Shown: positions 23,139 to 35,324 of the stretch, one piece after another
How the letters are laid out: each line of letters begins with the position of its first letter
How positions within the stretch are numbered: position 1 is the first letter of the stretch
Assembly (NCBI GenBank): GCA_021464245.1
Contig: JADCRB010000001.1
Location: forward strand, 4,721,186 to 4,785,185
DNA length: 64,000 nt
Origin: Carallia brachiata
Lineage: Eukaryota; Streptophyta; Magnoliopsida; Malpighiales; Rhizophoraceae
Direction of reading: 5' to 3'
The notes under the pieces: generated by a model
Told to the model about the DNA's origin: nothing
Seen by the model: the letters and a program-made list of their open reading frames with translations, nothing else
The model's database searches: none
Translations under genes and position numbers: made by a program

Positions 23139-25320
23139 TTAGAATTCATATTCACGTTGCGCGAGTTTTCAATATTTGTTAAAAAAAAAAGAGTAAAACA
23201 AATTCAAAGTGTTATTTATTAATTTTTTAAATTTACTTATGATTCATTATTTGTGCTAATTTTTAAAGAGAATTTAAAAATACTTATATAATTTTTTTTT
23301 TTTTTGCAAAACACAATTGCAATATGCATGAAAGTTAATATGTAATACTTGGTTGCAAATTTTAGAATCCAAAAAATACTAGGTAACAATATCCAATAAA
23401 AGAGAGAATTCGACCTTTAAAAGTACAATGATAAGATATCATGACAATTTTAAAATAGAAGAATGATATAGTAGACCTAAACATTCGAATGAGATAAGAA
23501 AAAAGTATACATCTAATATACTTTCTATCTTTGTTGTCTCTTTGATTGTTTGTGGTAACCACTTGTATTACAAAATTACGATATAGTTTATTTAAAAGGA
23601 TATTATATGCTACACTATATTAGACATTAATAAAGAAAAAAAATTAAAAAAAAGATTAACTTGAGCATAAATTCATAAAAATTAATACTTACCCATGTGG
23701 TATTCCATTATTAGTATAGTCAAATTGTTTGGTATTCGTTTCTGGTGATAGTCCTCGGTAAGTTTTTTTTATGGCTGCAAAGAGAGCGAGAAAGAGAACG
23801 AGTAAAAAAGATGAATAAGAATGCAGTTATAAAAAGAGATATGAAAATAAAATTGTTGAGAACATTTTTTCTTTAACGGAGAACTGTTGATAAATGTATT
23901 TTAATCTGTTGGTCTTGATTATGAAAATTGGGGTTGGAAGTGAAAGAAAGAAGAGGAAAGCTTCTTTATAGAGACAAATAAAGAAGATGAATTGTGGAGA
24001 TGAGGAAGTGAATTTAGAGAAATGAGACAAATGTGGAGAAGGTTAATAACGAGAAGTTATGAGATATATTATCAACATTGCAATTAATTCTAATAATGTA
24101 TAAAAAATATACCAAATAAGTCAAATATAGCGATTGAAATTACTTATTTCTAATTAAGTAAGGAAAGAATCTAATTAATGAGGGATTAATACAAATAGGT
24201 AACCTCCACTAATAATAGTGAAAAATAAAATTTATTTATGGTGATTATTATAATAAATATGAAGTTTCATTTTCATCCTTCTTTCATTTTTCTTTTTTTT
24301 TTTTTAGCATTATCATTTATTAGTATGGTCAGATTAAGAGTAATCATTTTCTCAAATTTCCCTTATACTATTGTTATATAGATAGATGATTTGAGGAATA
24401 AAAAGTAATTGTGGAAGTAAATTTTTAACTAAAAAAATTGAATTCGCTCAGAAACATGAGTCTTGATCAATGATATAATTATAACAGTCACAATTGAGGA
24501 GAGCTCGGTCACAATTGTAACCGCTTGTAAATAACTAAATATATATGCAATTATCAAGAGTGATAATTTGGAAATAGTAAGAAGTTATATGAGAAATTAG
24601 AGAAAACATTTTACTTTAGCAATTAATGAGCATTAATGGAGAGAAATACAAGATTTAAGTAGTTGAAAAAAGAGGAAAAATTAAAGTGAAAATTGGTGAG
24701 GAAGTTGATGCTTTTTTTTTGCTATTTGACACCTATACTTAGATATAGATTTTCTAAGTTTTTCCAAACATAATTACTGTAATTAAATTTTGTTGACATT
24801 AACTATTACTTTTTTTTTTTGGTTACAAATAAGGAGAAGTATAATAGCAATTTTACATAAAATGTTTGAAATTAAATTTTTGATTATATTTTTTATTGTA
24901 ATAATTGTTAATTACAAAATTGTAATTCTTTTTCATTTCATAGCAATACATTTTTTATTGTAATAATTGTTAAAAAGTTACAAAATAGTAATTTTTTTTT
25001 CTTCATTTCATAGCAATAATTGTTAGAAATGTTACAAAATCATTTATAATAATTAATCATAGCCTAACAATTTGTCATTAATTATACATTTTATATCATT
25101 TAAATACTCTTTTTTTTTTAAAAAAAAGACGTCATTAATTTTGAGAGTGAAATATGGAGAATCTTGCTTTAAACTACCCCTTTATAATATTATTATTAGA
25201 AGATTAGAATTTTTGAGAAATATTATATCATTATTTAAAAAAAATTTTAACAATGCCACATGAAGCTACAAATATGGAGAAACTTTCTCTCAACTGCTCA
25301 TTTATAATATTATTATTAGA
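23139..25320 (-). mobile_element. Second non-autonomous Helitron, abutting the first
   Basis: On the minus strand the 5' end at 25320 reads TCTAATAATAATATTATAAA, preceded by A. The 3' end at 23142-23139 reads CTAA, followed by T. A 4-bp stem with one G-U pair around GCGCAACG lies about ten bases before CTAA. CATGTGGCA sits near the 5' end, as in the neighbouring element. Its 3' end is separated from the 5'-TC of the next Helitron by only two bases. A second, near-identical 5'-end-like segment lies about 120 bases inside (25152-25200). The interior is AT-rich with no recognisable gene. Confidence 0.5.
24889..25035. repeat. Tandem duplication, period about 62 bp
   Basis: TTTTTTATTGTAATAATTGT begins at 24889 and again at 24951. 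Each copy runs through CATTTCATAGCAATA. It lies inside the second Helitron and has no coding content. Confidence 0.75.
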
Positions 25321-25322
25321 TA
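25152..25322 (-). repeat. Duplicated Helitron 5'-end-like segment
   Basis: Two direct copies (25152-25203 and 25271-25322) share AAATATGGAGAA, CTTT and TTTATAATATTATTATTAGA. They lie about 120 bases apart. Both look like the 5' terminus of the minus-strand Helitron. Only the outer copy has A immediately before TC. Confidence 0.6.
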
Positions 25323-25364
25323 AGAACGGACTATAATTAACTACTTAGCTGACTGCTCTTGTAC

Positions 25365-26005
25365 TTAGAAGATGTTTGGTTTAGTTTTTTGGAGTACATT
25401 TGCATTTTATTTTCAAAAAGAAGAGGAAAAGATGTTTGGTTAAATTTTTTTTCGTACTTTTTATATTGCTTTTTGCCTCAAATAACAACCCATTGAAAAA
25501 GCAAGTTTGAGTTACTTTTTAAGAGAAACAACAAGTGATACTATTTTTCTTAACCAAATTATCCCCAACAATAATATTTTTGTTTCTTCACTACATTATT
25601 CATCATTTTCTTTTTTTTTTTAAATATTTTTGTTCTAATTTTTTACAAGATAAACCACATGAGTGATTGTGAGAGATTTGAAACTATATAGTTCTCTGGA
25701 TCCTCAACATCTTTGTTTTATTATCTTAATTTTTTTTTCTTTTTTTCTTTCCTTTGCTATTTTTTTTAAAAAAATTGTAAACAATAATAAAAAAATTTGG
25801 TAACAAAATTAAATATTTCCAAAAAATATAATTTCAGATTTTTTTATTTTTACAAAAAAAATTATAGTGAAATTTTAAAACAAAATAATAATGTCTCAAA
25901 CAATTATTTTACAATTTAAACAACAATCAACTAGTATTAATTTACCAAATTTTATTTAATTTATAAGTAACAACAATCAATAATCAGTATCAGTAATTAC
26001 CAATA
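25365..26005. mobile_element. MITE-like element, family shared with 55645-56412
   Basis: The left part reads GATGTTTGGTTTAG, GAGTACATTTGCATTTTATT and GTTTGAGTTACTTTTT. Near-identical strings occur in the same order near 55650-55830. The right part ends in AATCAATAATCAGTATCAG, like the right part of the second copy. It is AT-rich and has no coding content. Termini are not exactly defined in this copy. Confidence 0.4.
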
Positions 26006-27374
26006 GCAGGATCAAAGAGAGCCTTAACCTCTCATTCTCTATTGAAATACTTTTGCTTCTTTTCCAGTTTTTTTTTTTTGGTTTGTTTGTTGTTGTAAGT
26101 GAAAATCTTCTTCTCTCTCTCTCTGTTTTTTTTTTTTTTGAGAATTTTGTTTAGCATGATTGTGTCCTTCAGAAATACAACAATATTTTGAAATATATCC
26201 TTATCTTTCAATTTAATGTAAAACAAAAGAAATTATATATTAATCAGTACATAAGAGTATACATATTTGTTTTCTTTCTTTTTATTTTACCACCACATTT
26301 AAACAAAAAAAAAAATTATACTTTCCATTCATTTTTCTTTTTACTCATTTCTAACCTATCCAATGAACTAATAAAAAATTATTTTCTTTATCTACATGAT
26401 CGCACAGCTTTTTTCCATACATTTCCTCAAATCCAAGCAAGCCATAAATTTGGCTCATAAACTAAATGTTAACATTATCAAAATTTGACCATTAAATGTA
26501 GATGTATAAAAGTACTTTACCCTATGTGAAAAAAAATAAAGGGACAGGAAAATGAGAAGAAGGAAAATGAGACGAAGGAATATTAGAAGAAAGGAAAATT
26601 TTTCATTCTTTTTGTGTTGGGGAGAGTGTAAAATGTGAAAAAATATTAAAAATATTTTTGTTGAGAACGAGTGTAAAGTAAAAGAAAAGAAAATAATATA
26701 TATTATAATATTAATTTTACTTGTTAAAAATAAAAGTAAAAAATAAAAACAAAAATATAAAAATAACTTTAACCTTAAAATGAAAAACAATAAAAAAGAA
26801 AGCTCCCGCCATTCCTCCAAAATTGGGGTGAATGGTTTTTGGTGGCCCCAAGGAAAATTATCGCTTGCCCCAATCTTCTCTGGCTCATTCTCTACTCCCA
26901 AACATCATTTCTAGTTTGCCGCTCAAAATCCTCCTCCTCCCATTTTCTACCTTCCCAAGCGCTGTTAATGGTCATGGAGCTGTGGTAAATAATCCGTTTG
27001 AACGACAACTCTCTCATTTACAAAGTAGCAGAAGTCCAGGCATTATCTATAGAAAAATCAAACAGTCAAATGAGGTTCCTGGGTTCTGCTTAAACCTGGC
27101 CTGTTGTAATTTGTACAGGGCCTAGTTTGCAGGAGACAAAACATAATCAGAGCAGAAAGATATTTAGCTCTAGATTTAATCTCCTCGTTCCATAATCTAA
27201 TGCCAGTTTCTTAGTGCCTTGGAGGCTTGGATATGTGGCTAAATGAATCTAGTTCTGTGCTTGCCTTTGCTTAAATCCAGACAGTGGAGCATATGATGCC
27301 ACACAGGGCAGGTGCTGCCAAAACAATATTCCTTGTTATCCTTGTTAGCCCATCTGTCCAGAATAATGCACTAA
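26006..27374. other. AT-rich stretch followed by a gene-like but unassigned segment
   Basis: 26006-26800 is AT-rich with no gene. 26810-27370 has a more balanced base composition, like UTR or exon sequence in this window, but I find no protein family in any frame. It could be the distal 3' UTR of the DUF7036 gene, a non-coding transcript or an old repeat. Confidence 0.4.
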
Positions 27375-27508
27375 TTTATCATGGTACTGAACTTCCTTTA
27401 ATATGTACTCCATTTCTGTACAAGTAATGAACTTCCTTTAATATGCACTACTTTATCATGGTACTGAACTTCCTTTAATATGTACTCCATTTCTGTGCAA
27501 GTAATGAT
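27375..27508. repeat. Tandem duplication, period 77 bp
   Basis: TTTATCATGGTACTGAACTT begins at 27375 and again at 27452. Within the unit, AATGAACTTCCTTTAATATG also repeats, so three partial copies are visible. No coding content. Confidence 0.85.
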
Positions 27509-28478
27509 TTAAAAAAACAAAGATTCTAGCTCTGTATGAACTCTTTGATTCCAATACATTGAATTGAGACATGAACCTGTGTATCTTACTTACACTTTGG
27601 AACAAGATGAGATGGCTACTTTTCTTTTTGAGGTATCTTCTTCCTTTTCTTCTATTGCTCTCCGGAGTTTGCTTCCCGTCAGGAGAAAAATATAATGCTT
27701 CTTTGTGATATGTAAACCTAAAAATGATATGTGAGGCCTGCCACCTTTTGGCTTTGACCAGCAATCCCTGGTTTCATTTACATTTTAGATGCCAATTAGC
27801 CGAGAAAACCAGAAAAAACTTGTAACGTTCCCAGAGGCTTCTATCATTCCTCAGCAGAACAAAAATGGATATTAATGATCTCCGTGCTGCATCCAAAAAC
27901 TTTCTGTAGATGAGGAAACATAATGTCAGTGTGGCCAAGAAAGAAATCCACAAAATCCTGATAACCAGATCTCCCACCAGTAGAAATAGCGGACTGCAAA
28001 GGCTGAAGATACCACACACAACTGACTCAATCACTGTATGCTAACAAAATCAACTTGAAAAGTACAGCAGTAACATGATTATCAAAACCATATTAAGAAA
28101 ATCAGCATAGTCCAATTTAATTGCAATAAATATCTAAATGTCAAACAATACTCAAGTTGGTGGAAATTGGCAAGTTCCACCTACAGAAACTTGCGCCTAT
28201 TGGTTCTTCTCTGACAAAAAAAAATGGCATACGCATAAATTTCAAGTATAGATTAAAGGACTCGCCAAAACCAACGACTTCAAGAAACAATATTGTGGGC
28301 AAAAGGTAGAGACCAAGGCTTGTCCACTTGCAGGCAATAGCTCAAACTTGAGTTATGGAAACTACAGTGATCAATTACTGGCCTGCCTGTGTATATTGCC
28401 GCCAGCAATGCTGCAAACACAGAGGATCATGCGCTGAAAAGGATGCACAAAGTAGAATGCCCGAGACAAATGGGTTGC

Positions 28479-31400
28479 TTAGAGAAACAAAGGGAACAAG
28501 AGGAGAAGGGATCTAAATAGGAAAGAGAGTTTGAGGGAAATAAGAGGACGTTCCCAATGCATGAGGCTTCCATAGTGTGGGTTTGGAGAAGGGTTAGATG
28601 TGCTTCCATAGTGTGGGTTTGGAGAAGGGTTAGATGTATCCTTGCTTTCAAAAGGAGGCTGTGTTTCATGACTTGAACATGTCGCAATAGAGTAACCTTA
28701 CCATTACACCAGTTTGAGGGAAATGAAGAAGAGATGATGTGAATTGGTTACTGATTAGCTGTTAAAAGAAGTAACAACACTAACAGATCCTAAACAACAC
28801 CATATTCTAATTAAAAGTAAAAAAAATTGAATGAAACATCATAGGAAGTATCGGATGCAATAATTCAATATTCTTAAGAGTCTTTTACTACAGTATAGCT
28901 AATTCCATACCCCTCCCTGCATTGAGAAGCTTTAACATAAAGCATAAGAAAATGGAGTGAAATTTGCAAAAAATTTAAGATCTTTAGGCCCTTGTTTATA
29001 GGAGATCAATTAAGAACAAAAAACACCACCTGCAGAAAGTAAAAGGCACAACCGAAGTACAACATACACAAAAAAGCATTTTGTTCACCATAATATGAAA
29101 AGTTAACACACAACAAACAAGTCTTAAAAGCTTGGTAACAGGAACTTACATGATGGTGTTTGTGCTGATTGGGATGGGGAAATTAATGGAGATCCTGAGC
29201 CTTTTTCTGGAGTAGAACCACGGGATAAAGCTGATAAAGGAGAAAGATCTGGAGGCAGCATTGAAGGACCTTTTACTGGGTGCAAGTAAGGGGTTTTGTA
29301 TGAATGAGTCGGTGCAGAGCTTGGAGAAATTTTGTGAGTGTCATAGGAACAGGGTTGAGGAGGATGAGCAGTTACTGCAGAAAATGGCGGTGAATGTACA
29401 CTTGGGACAGACTGGTGGGGACCATTGTCTGGGCTTGTTGCAGATGGGCGATTATAATCAGGAGAAGGTACTGGAGAAAGAGATGAAGAAAAAAGATATG
29501 GTGTACTTGATGGTACACTATAGTCACTTAACTCTGGAGAAGGCGCTGTTGATGGTACACTATAGTCACTTAACTCTGGAGAAGGCGCTGGAGAAGGAGA
29601 TGGAGGGGCTGCAAAAAGTTTACCCTCTAAATAAGATGATAAAACAACGCCTTTAACCTTGCCAAAGACTGAGTTATCAAGACCAAGATTTTCTGATGGA
29701 TCGGCAAGCGTTTGAGCCAATTGCTTCAATCTTTGCGGCAAAAGGCCCCCTTGATCTGATATAACTGAAACCTGTACAATGACTGGGGGGCTTGATGTGG
29801 AGCCATTTGCATTTGTTAGTTGCACAAATACAGTCTGCATAAAAAAATTCGATGAACGGGGAGTTAAATTGTTGGAAAGCCTCAATCATAATTAAACAGT
29901 CGTAATCACGTTTAACAAACACCAAGGATAGCAATGGCCGCAAAGGTATCTGTTTGCGCTAAGTATAGTTTATCAGGTGACTCATGGCATCTGACAGTAT
30001 CGGACTGCGCAATGGCCTAAGTGGCTCTAGTGGCTGCTGAACTCCGTGAAATTCAAATGAAAAGTTGAAGTAGCTTCTTGAATAAGAGAATCTCAAGGAC
30101 TTTAGTACCCACTAGAGCCGCCAGACTTTACATTACTATTATTCTCTTGAATTACATCATTATTCAAATTAGGAAAATTTAGTGAAATTGATTTATAATT
30201 TGGAACATCAGGGTAATTCATGTAAAGCCACAACAGAGATAGAACACAGGGAAAGGAAATGAAGTATGAAGGTATTTATTTGAACACTGTCATACCTCAT
30301 ATAGCCTCAGATGCAATCCGAACTTCAATTGATCCTTTAACTGAGTGAGGTTACCAAGTATTTCAGATATGGAATTATTGATGGTAAAATTAAAAAGGAT
30401 CTGGGGTGTTTGCCCCATGGAAGAATACTGCAAAGGGATTATAGTGATCCCCCCCAGAAACTTCAAAATCTCAAACGTGGATGGATGACCAAAGGTTGTA
30501 TTTGTCAAAGTCAGATTATATTGCTGAAGGAAAAGTTCAATCAAAGATAACCTCAAAAAACTTAAGGACGCTGGATTTATTGAAACGTTTACTCGATCGG
30601 AAAGAATGCCAAACACCACATCTGTCCAGTTCGGAGGACTGGATTGGTGCATAGATAGTACAGCCACCTGTGAAAACACAAAACATTTAGGTCAAATTTT
30701 ACTAGAACCAGCAAATCTTCTTTCAGTATTTTATGTCTGCAAATTTCACCATCAAATTAACAACAACGTAGGGCATCAACTTACCAAATGAAATGAATGC
30801 AATTGCGATATTCCATGGTAAGAGTGACTCACATAAATGGGAATCCAATAAACATCATTGTGTTTTGTACTATATTACTAATTACATAGTAGTCAATCCA
30901 ATTGATAAGCATGTTATCTACGTAGTCCTCCGCTAATAATATTGCTTTTTTTTAACCTTTTTGAATAATTGATAACATATGGGGAAAGAAAAGCGATTTA
31001 GCATATTTCGAACAGAATAATTTAACTGAAAATTTTAATGATTATTACCACATATGGAAGTTAAACATGCTGCTTCTTGGCAAAAACTCAAGTGTCTGGA
31101 TTACATTCCTTCACTTCTAACACACACAAATGCACACACTCGAGCATGCACATGTACAAAACATAAATTGCGGAGATTGAAGTAAGACCTTTGAACCAGG
31201 AACACCTATTTCCCCATATATATCATATTCTAATCTTTCAATGTGTGGAATGAGAAGTGAAACTGGCTTCTGTAGTCTGAATGATGCCTGCACTGTGGCT
31301 GTAAGGAAATAACTACAATAAGCACCATGGCCAACAAGAACAGGTTACAAACATGAGAAAATAATTCAGCCGGATACAGCAAACAAAATTGACATGTAGA

Positions 31401-33202
31401 TGGACATCTAATCACACTTCAAATCCAAAATAAATTCTGTTAGGCTACAATAAATATGGCAAAAAGGAAGTCAAGTGAGAAAGAACAAGATGCACACATG
31501 CATTTACTTACCCCCTTTTGCCTACTTCCTGGACAACTAAGGAACAGAAGATTTACAAAGGCACACAAATCAATAGTTTATGACTGGAGAGGCCTTCCAA
31601 ACCCTAATTATAATAATACAAACCCTGAAAACAGTAACAATGACTACCAACCCAAGTTTTGCAACAAAAATCCGTGTTCAAGTAATCCCAACAAAATTGG
31701 ATAAAGGTGGCAGACTATTGGTCCAGGCCTTCTAGTACCACCGTATTTCAATATATTTTGCTTAACATATTTCATAGACTAATAAGGATATAATCTGTAG
31801 ACGGTCCAAGATATAAGGAGTAGAGGTGTACAATGGCAAAGGAGCCATTTTTTGAACAAGTTAAGTGCATTCTGAAACAATGTAACGTAAGAAAAATATG
31901 CAAATATCAGGGCTGCCGGTATGAAAATGTGAGCCTCATCTACAGTGATTTGCAGGACTACCTACGAGCTAGGCATTTCATTATCTGAGTAAAGGGGTCC
32001 AATATTTTCCAGACATACTGCAGCAGTGATGCCACAAATGTATAAGCACCGTAATAAGATTGTTTACAAAGAAGAAGAAGAAAATAAATTCTAATCTAGT
32101 AGGAGATGAAATACAACATATATTACATGCAGAACATGTATGGCACATACATAGGCAAATATCTGTGCATACACGGGCACAGCAACCTTACATAAGCCTC
32201 ATGCTTGACATATCAGCTCGAATTGTTTCACTAAAGAATTCTTACTATTGCTAATGAGTCCATTAACTTACAAACAAGCAGGCTTTCAGTTCAATTTATA
32301 ACGACAAGTAGTACTACTGGCCAAGAGATCTAAATGTTATAACGAAACAATCACGTCAAAGGTACAGATCTGATCTAACAAGCAAAGATGCCATTTATGA
32401 TGAGGTGGGATGCTCCCACACATGCGTGGCTCCCTCATTTCCATTCCAATAGCAGTTCCATTCCGAATGATGAGAGAACAAAATGAAGACACAAATATTC
32501 CACATTTCATCGCAAAGTGACTTAAGTAAATTGTTCAATCCATCATTTTAGGGAACCCGACAATCACTCCAATCAGTCCAATAAGAGGAAGAGAACTCAA
32601 TTAAACAAAATCGCCCGCAGTTGATTGTGGAATGAATGAATATGTTTATTGTTTGCCCATTCAGCGCTTCTATTCAGAGTTTCAGCCAAAGCCACGCATA
32701 AAACTCAAGCAGCGAAGAAGGTAAACAAGACAAAACAACATCTTGTCAGTCGAATAAACAAGTAGCCTACCATACAAAAACAAAAAGAAGAATCTCGTCC
32801 GAGGAGAGGAGACAACATGGAATGCCAACATATTGACAAACACAATATTATTTACCTGACAAAATTATTGCAAAACCAGAAAAAAAAAAAGAGAAAAAGA
32901 AAAAAAAAAGAACCGAAGAAAGAAAGGGAAAAGGAATGCTGACCACTGAGCTTGACTGAATCTTTGGCATCGAAACCGTTTAAATTGAGTGTTGTAGGGA
33001 AAGGAAAGAGCCAGAAGACAGCAGAGAGCAAAAGAGAGAGACAGAGTAGGGTAACGAAAACGCATTTGAAACTGAACCATCTCTCACAGTCCCAGAGGAA
33101 ACCAATAGAATAATAAGACGAAGAAGAAGAGGCTCCGCCTCCGGCTCTTCCTCTTCCGCTCTCGTGGCTCCTCCTAGTCGGAAGTTGCTCTCCTTTTCCC
33201 AT
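28479..33202 (-). CDS. DUF7036 domain protein with proline/serine-rich region (uncharacterised)
   Basis: Minus-strand exons: 33202-32944, 31298-31189, 30667-30296, 29834-29150 and 28696-28479. They give 1644 nt and 547 aa, and all junctions are GT-AG and in phase. Residues 1-45 are basic and Ser/Gly-rich. A signal-anchor span follows (about 47-68, FKCVFVTLLCLSLLLSAVFW). Then come two repeats of the plant-only DUF7036 fold, seen as ATVQASFRLQKPVSLL, VLFN-like QILFNFTINNS and VFVQLTNANGSTSSPPV. Exon 3 has seven N-glycosylation sequons (NWT, NVS, NLT, NTT, NFT, NNS, NLT), so this part likely faces the lumen or wall. Exon 4 is Pro/Ser-rich with a 13-residue repeat; exon 5 has a 12-residue repeat. 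The C terminus is hydrophobic (SFLFRSLLLLFPLFL). No biochemical role is known to me. The exon 5 acceptor was chosen because it alone keeps frame into the repeat. Confidence 0.88.
28573..28645 (-). repeat. 36-bp in-frame tandem repeat in exon 5 of the DUF7036 gene
   Basis: Two perfect or near-perfect copies encode TSNPSPNPHYGS twice. The unit is a multiple of three, so copy-number change would keep the frame. Confidence 0.9.
29510..29592 (-). repeat. 39-bp in-frame tandem repeat in exon 4 of the DUF7036 gene
   Basis: Two copies encode APSPELSDYSVPS. The DNA copies are almost identical, which suggests a recent duplication. They lie in the Pro/Ser-rich region. Confidence 0.9.
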
Positions 33203-34997
33203 TCAAATTGCATCTGGAAATTTAATTAAAGAAATTTTTGTATACAAGCAATCCTGCCAAAAGCAAAGCAAAGCAAGCAGATTGTGATTATTCCAAGAAT
33301 TGATCCTCACAGATAGAATTGCACTTTCATCTCCACTTTTTTCACTCATCAGTTAACCACTGCCCCCGTTTCCTATTTTAGTATTTATTTAGTATTCTAT
33401 AAGAAAAAAAAATAATAACTGTTTCAAGCATTAACGTGGCAGATTTTGATCTCATTGGATGGGTGGACTGGATTCATTTCTCTACAGCATCAACGGTTTG
33501 GATTTTCACGTTTAAAGTTGCAGTTTATGGATGATTCGTATAGTATTAGACTATTTTTTTTTCGGGGCTTTTGTGTAATATTTTACTAATAGTTTAAAAA
33601 AATTTGTACATTGGCTCGGCTTTTGTTTAGGCTACCCAACGTCGAGGAGAAGGGAAGGTGAAAAGGAAAGGTAAGCCATCGCCATTTGTTATTGGATGTG
33701 GATGCTGCAACGATAAAACTGAGTGAACGAATAAAGTTATAAATATGGATAATAATAAAAAATATGAATTCAATGACACAATAATAAAATAATTATATGC
33801 ATATATTCAATATTCAAGTACATGTGGTAAAAAGATTACAAACTTAATAGTTAGTTTATAATCTTTTTTAGTATTTAAATAGAATTAAAATTTTAAAAAG
33901 AAAATTTTAATAGAGAAAATTTTTATTTAATCAATTAAAAATTATTGAAAATTTTATTTAATAAAATAAATATAAAATAATTTGACACTGTATATTATTA
34001 TTAATTTTCTAATTACTTTATTTTGATTCAATGGTATTTTATATTGATTTCGAACTTTTTTATGAAATTACCATTTAAATTCTATAAACATTAGTGTATA
34101 TGATTTTTTTACAAGATTCTTACATAATGTATAGTAACAAACACAGTTAGAAATTCTTCAAAAAAAAAATCATAGTTAGAAATTCAATTTATTCAATATG
34201 GGTCTATTACATATTTACTCCATTCATATAAATGATTACTCACATACGTTTAAAACCTATGCAATGCAAATATGCATAATTAAGAAAAAAATTAAAAAAA
34301 TTCTAAAAAAACGAAAAAAAAAGTTGTTTCTAAATTTTATTTTTTTATGAAAAATGATATTCAAAATTTAAGTCTCTTTTTATTAAGAATACAAGCAAAA
34401 GATGCATTTTTTTTTAACAAATATGATAAACTCTAAGAGAAAGTCATTGAAACACTCATGTAGCGGCATTTATTAATTTAAAGAATGTTGAAGTTTTTGA
34501 TTCAAAATCTAATTTTCATAGTAGTCGATATTAATATAGTAGTTGACTTGTAATGTTTTTTAGTGTTTGAATAAAATTATGATTTTAATATGCGTCTAAT
34601 TTACTCTATTTACTCAATTATGATCTAATATGTATTACAATTTGTTCAATTCATATTGGCAATTATCTACATATGTTTAAAATCTGCACAACACAAACAC
34701 TAATAATTAAGAAAAATAAAAAAGTAACTAAACAAGAAAAAATATTCTAAATTCTTTTTTTCTTTGAAAGGAAAAAGAAAAGAATATTTTCAAATTTACC
34801 TTTTTTCTAAAAAATAAAAAACATACTCATAATTGAAAAAACTCTAAAAAAGAAAAAAAAACTCTCTAATTCAATTTTTTTATAAAGAAAATTATTCCCA
34901 ATTTAAGTCACATTTAGTTTTTTCATTTAAATAAACTACAAGTTAAAACACACTTCTCAATAAATATTATAAACCTAGCCATCAGACGGCGTTGTTT
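33203..34997. other. Promoter side of the DUF7036 gene, then AT-rich intergenic DNA
   Basis: 33203-33700 has mixed composition and would hold the 5' leader and promoter of the minus-strand gene. From 33720 on the DNA is AT-rich with long A and T runs. Related segments recur (ATTCTAAATT..., AAAAAACT...), but no gene is seen up to the viral primer-binding site. Confidence 0.6.
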
Positions 34998-35011
34998 TGG
35001 TATTAGAGCCA
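34998..35011 (+). other. Primer-binding site complementary to initiator tRNA-Met
   Basis: TGGTATTAGAGCCA differs at one base (C to T) from the TGGTATCAGAGC motif used by plant pararetroviruses and many LTR elements to prime minus-strand DNA synthesis. It lies about 300 bases before the first viral coding sequence. Confidence 0.75.
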
Positions 35012-35324
35012 AAGAGGGTTGCAGATCTATAAAAATTTGTTCTATTTTAGAATAATTTAATTGTGTATTGAGTTAGACTTAATTCCAATTGAGGCCATTG
35101 CTAGTGATTGCTGGTTACAAGTCTCGACGCATAGGGTAATAAATCTAGATTTTCGCATGTCATAATTTTAAAATATGAATTTTAATTTTTATAGATCCAC
35201 TTCTCTTTCTAACTCTTCGACCTGAAAAATCTCTAATATCTGTAGAGTTGTAAGTAGTGAAAAAATAACATATGAAGATTTTAAAAATATTGATAATTAG
35301 GAAATTCCACGCATAAAACGAAAT

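Noticed and set aside
26455..26901. 148-codon Phe/Leu/Ile-rich minus-strand frame
   Set aside because: It is low-complexity translation of A/T-rich DNA with no recognisable family or splice context.
27774..28034. 86-codon hydrophobic frame beyond the DUF7036 stop codon
   Set aside because: The DUF7036 model closes properly at 28479. This frame has no family match and most likely lies in 3' UTR or intergenic DNA.
29261..29656. 131-codon plus-strand frame
   Set aside because: It is the antisense shadow of exon 4 of the DUF7036 gene, including its tandem repeat.
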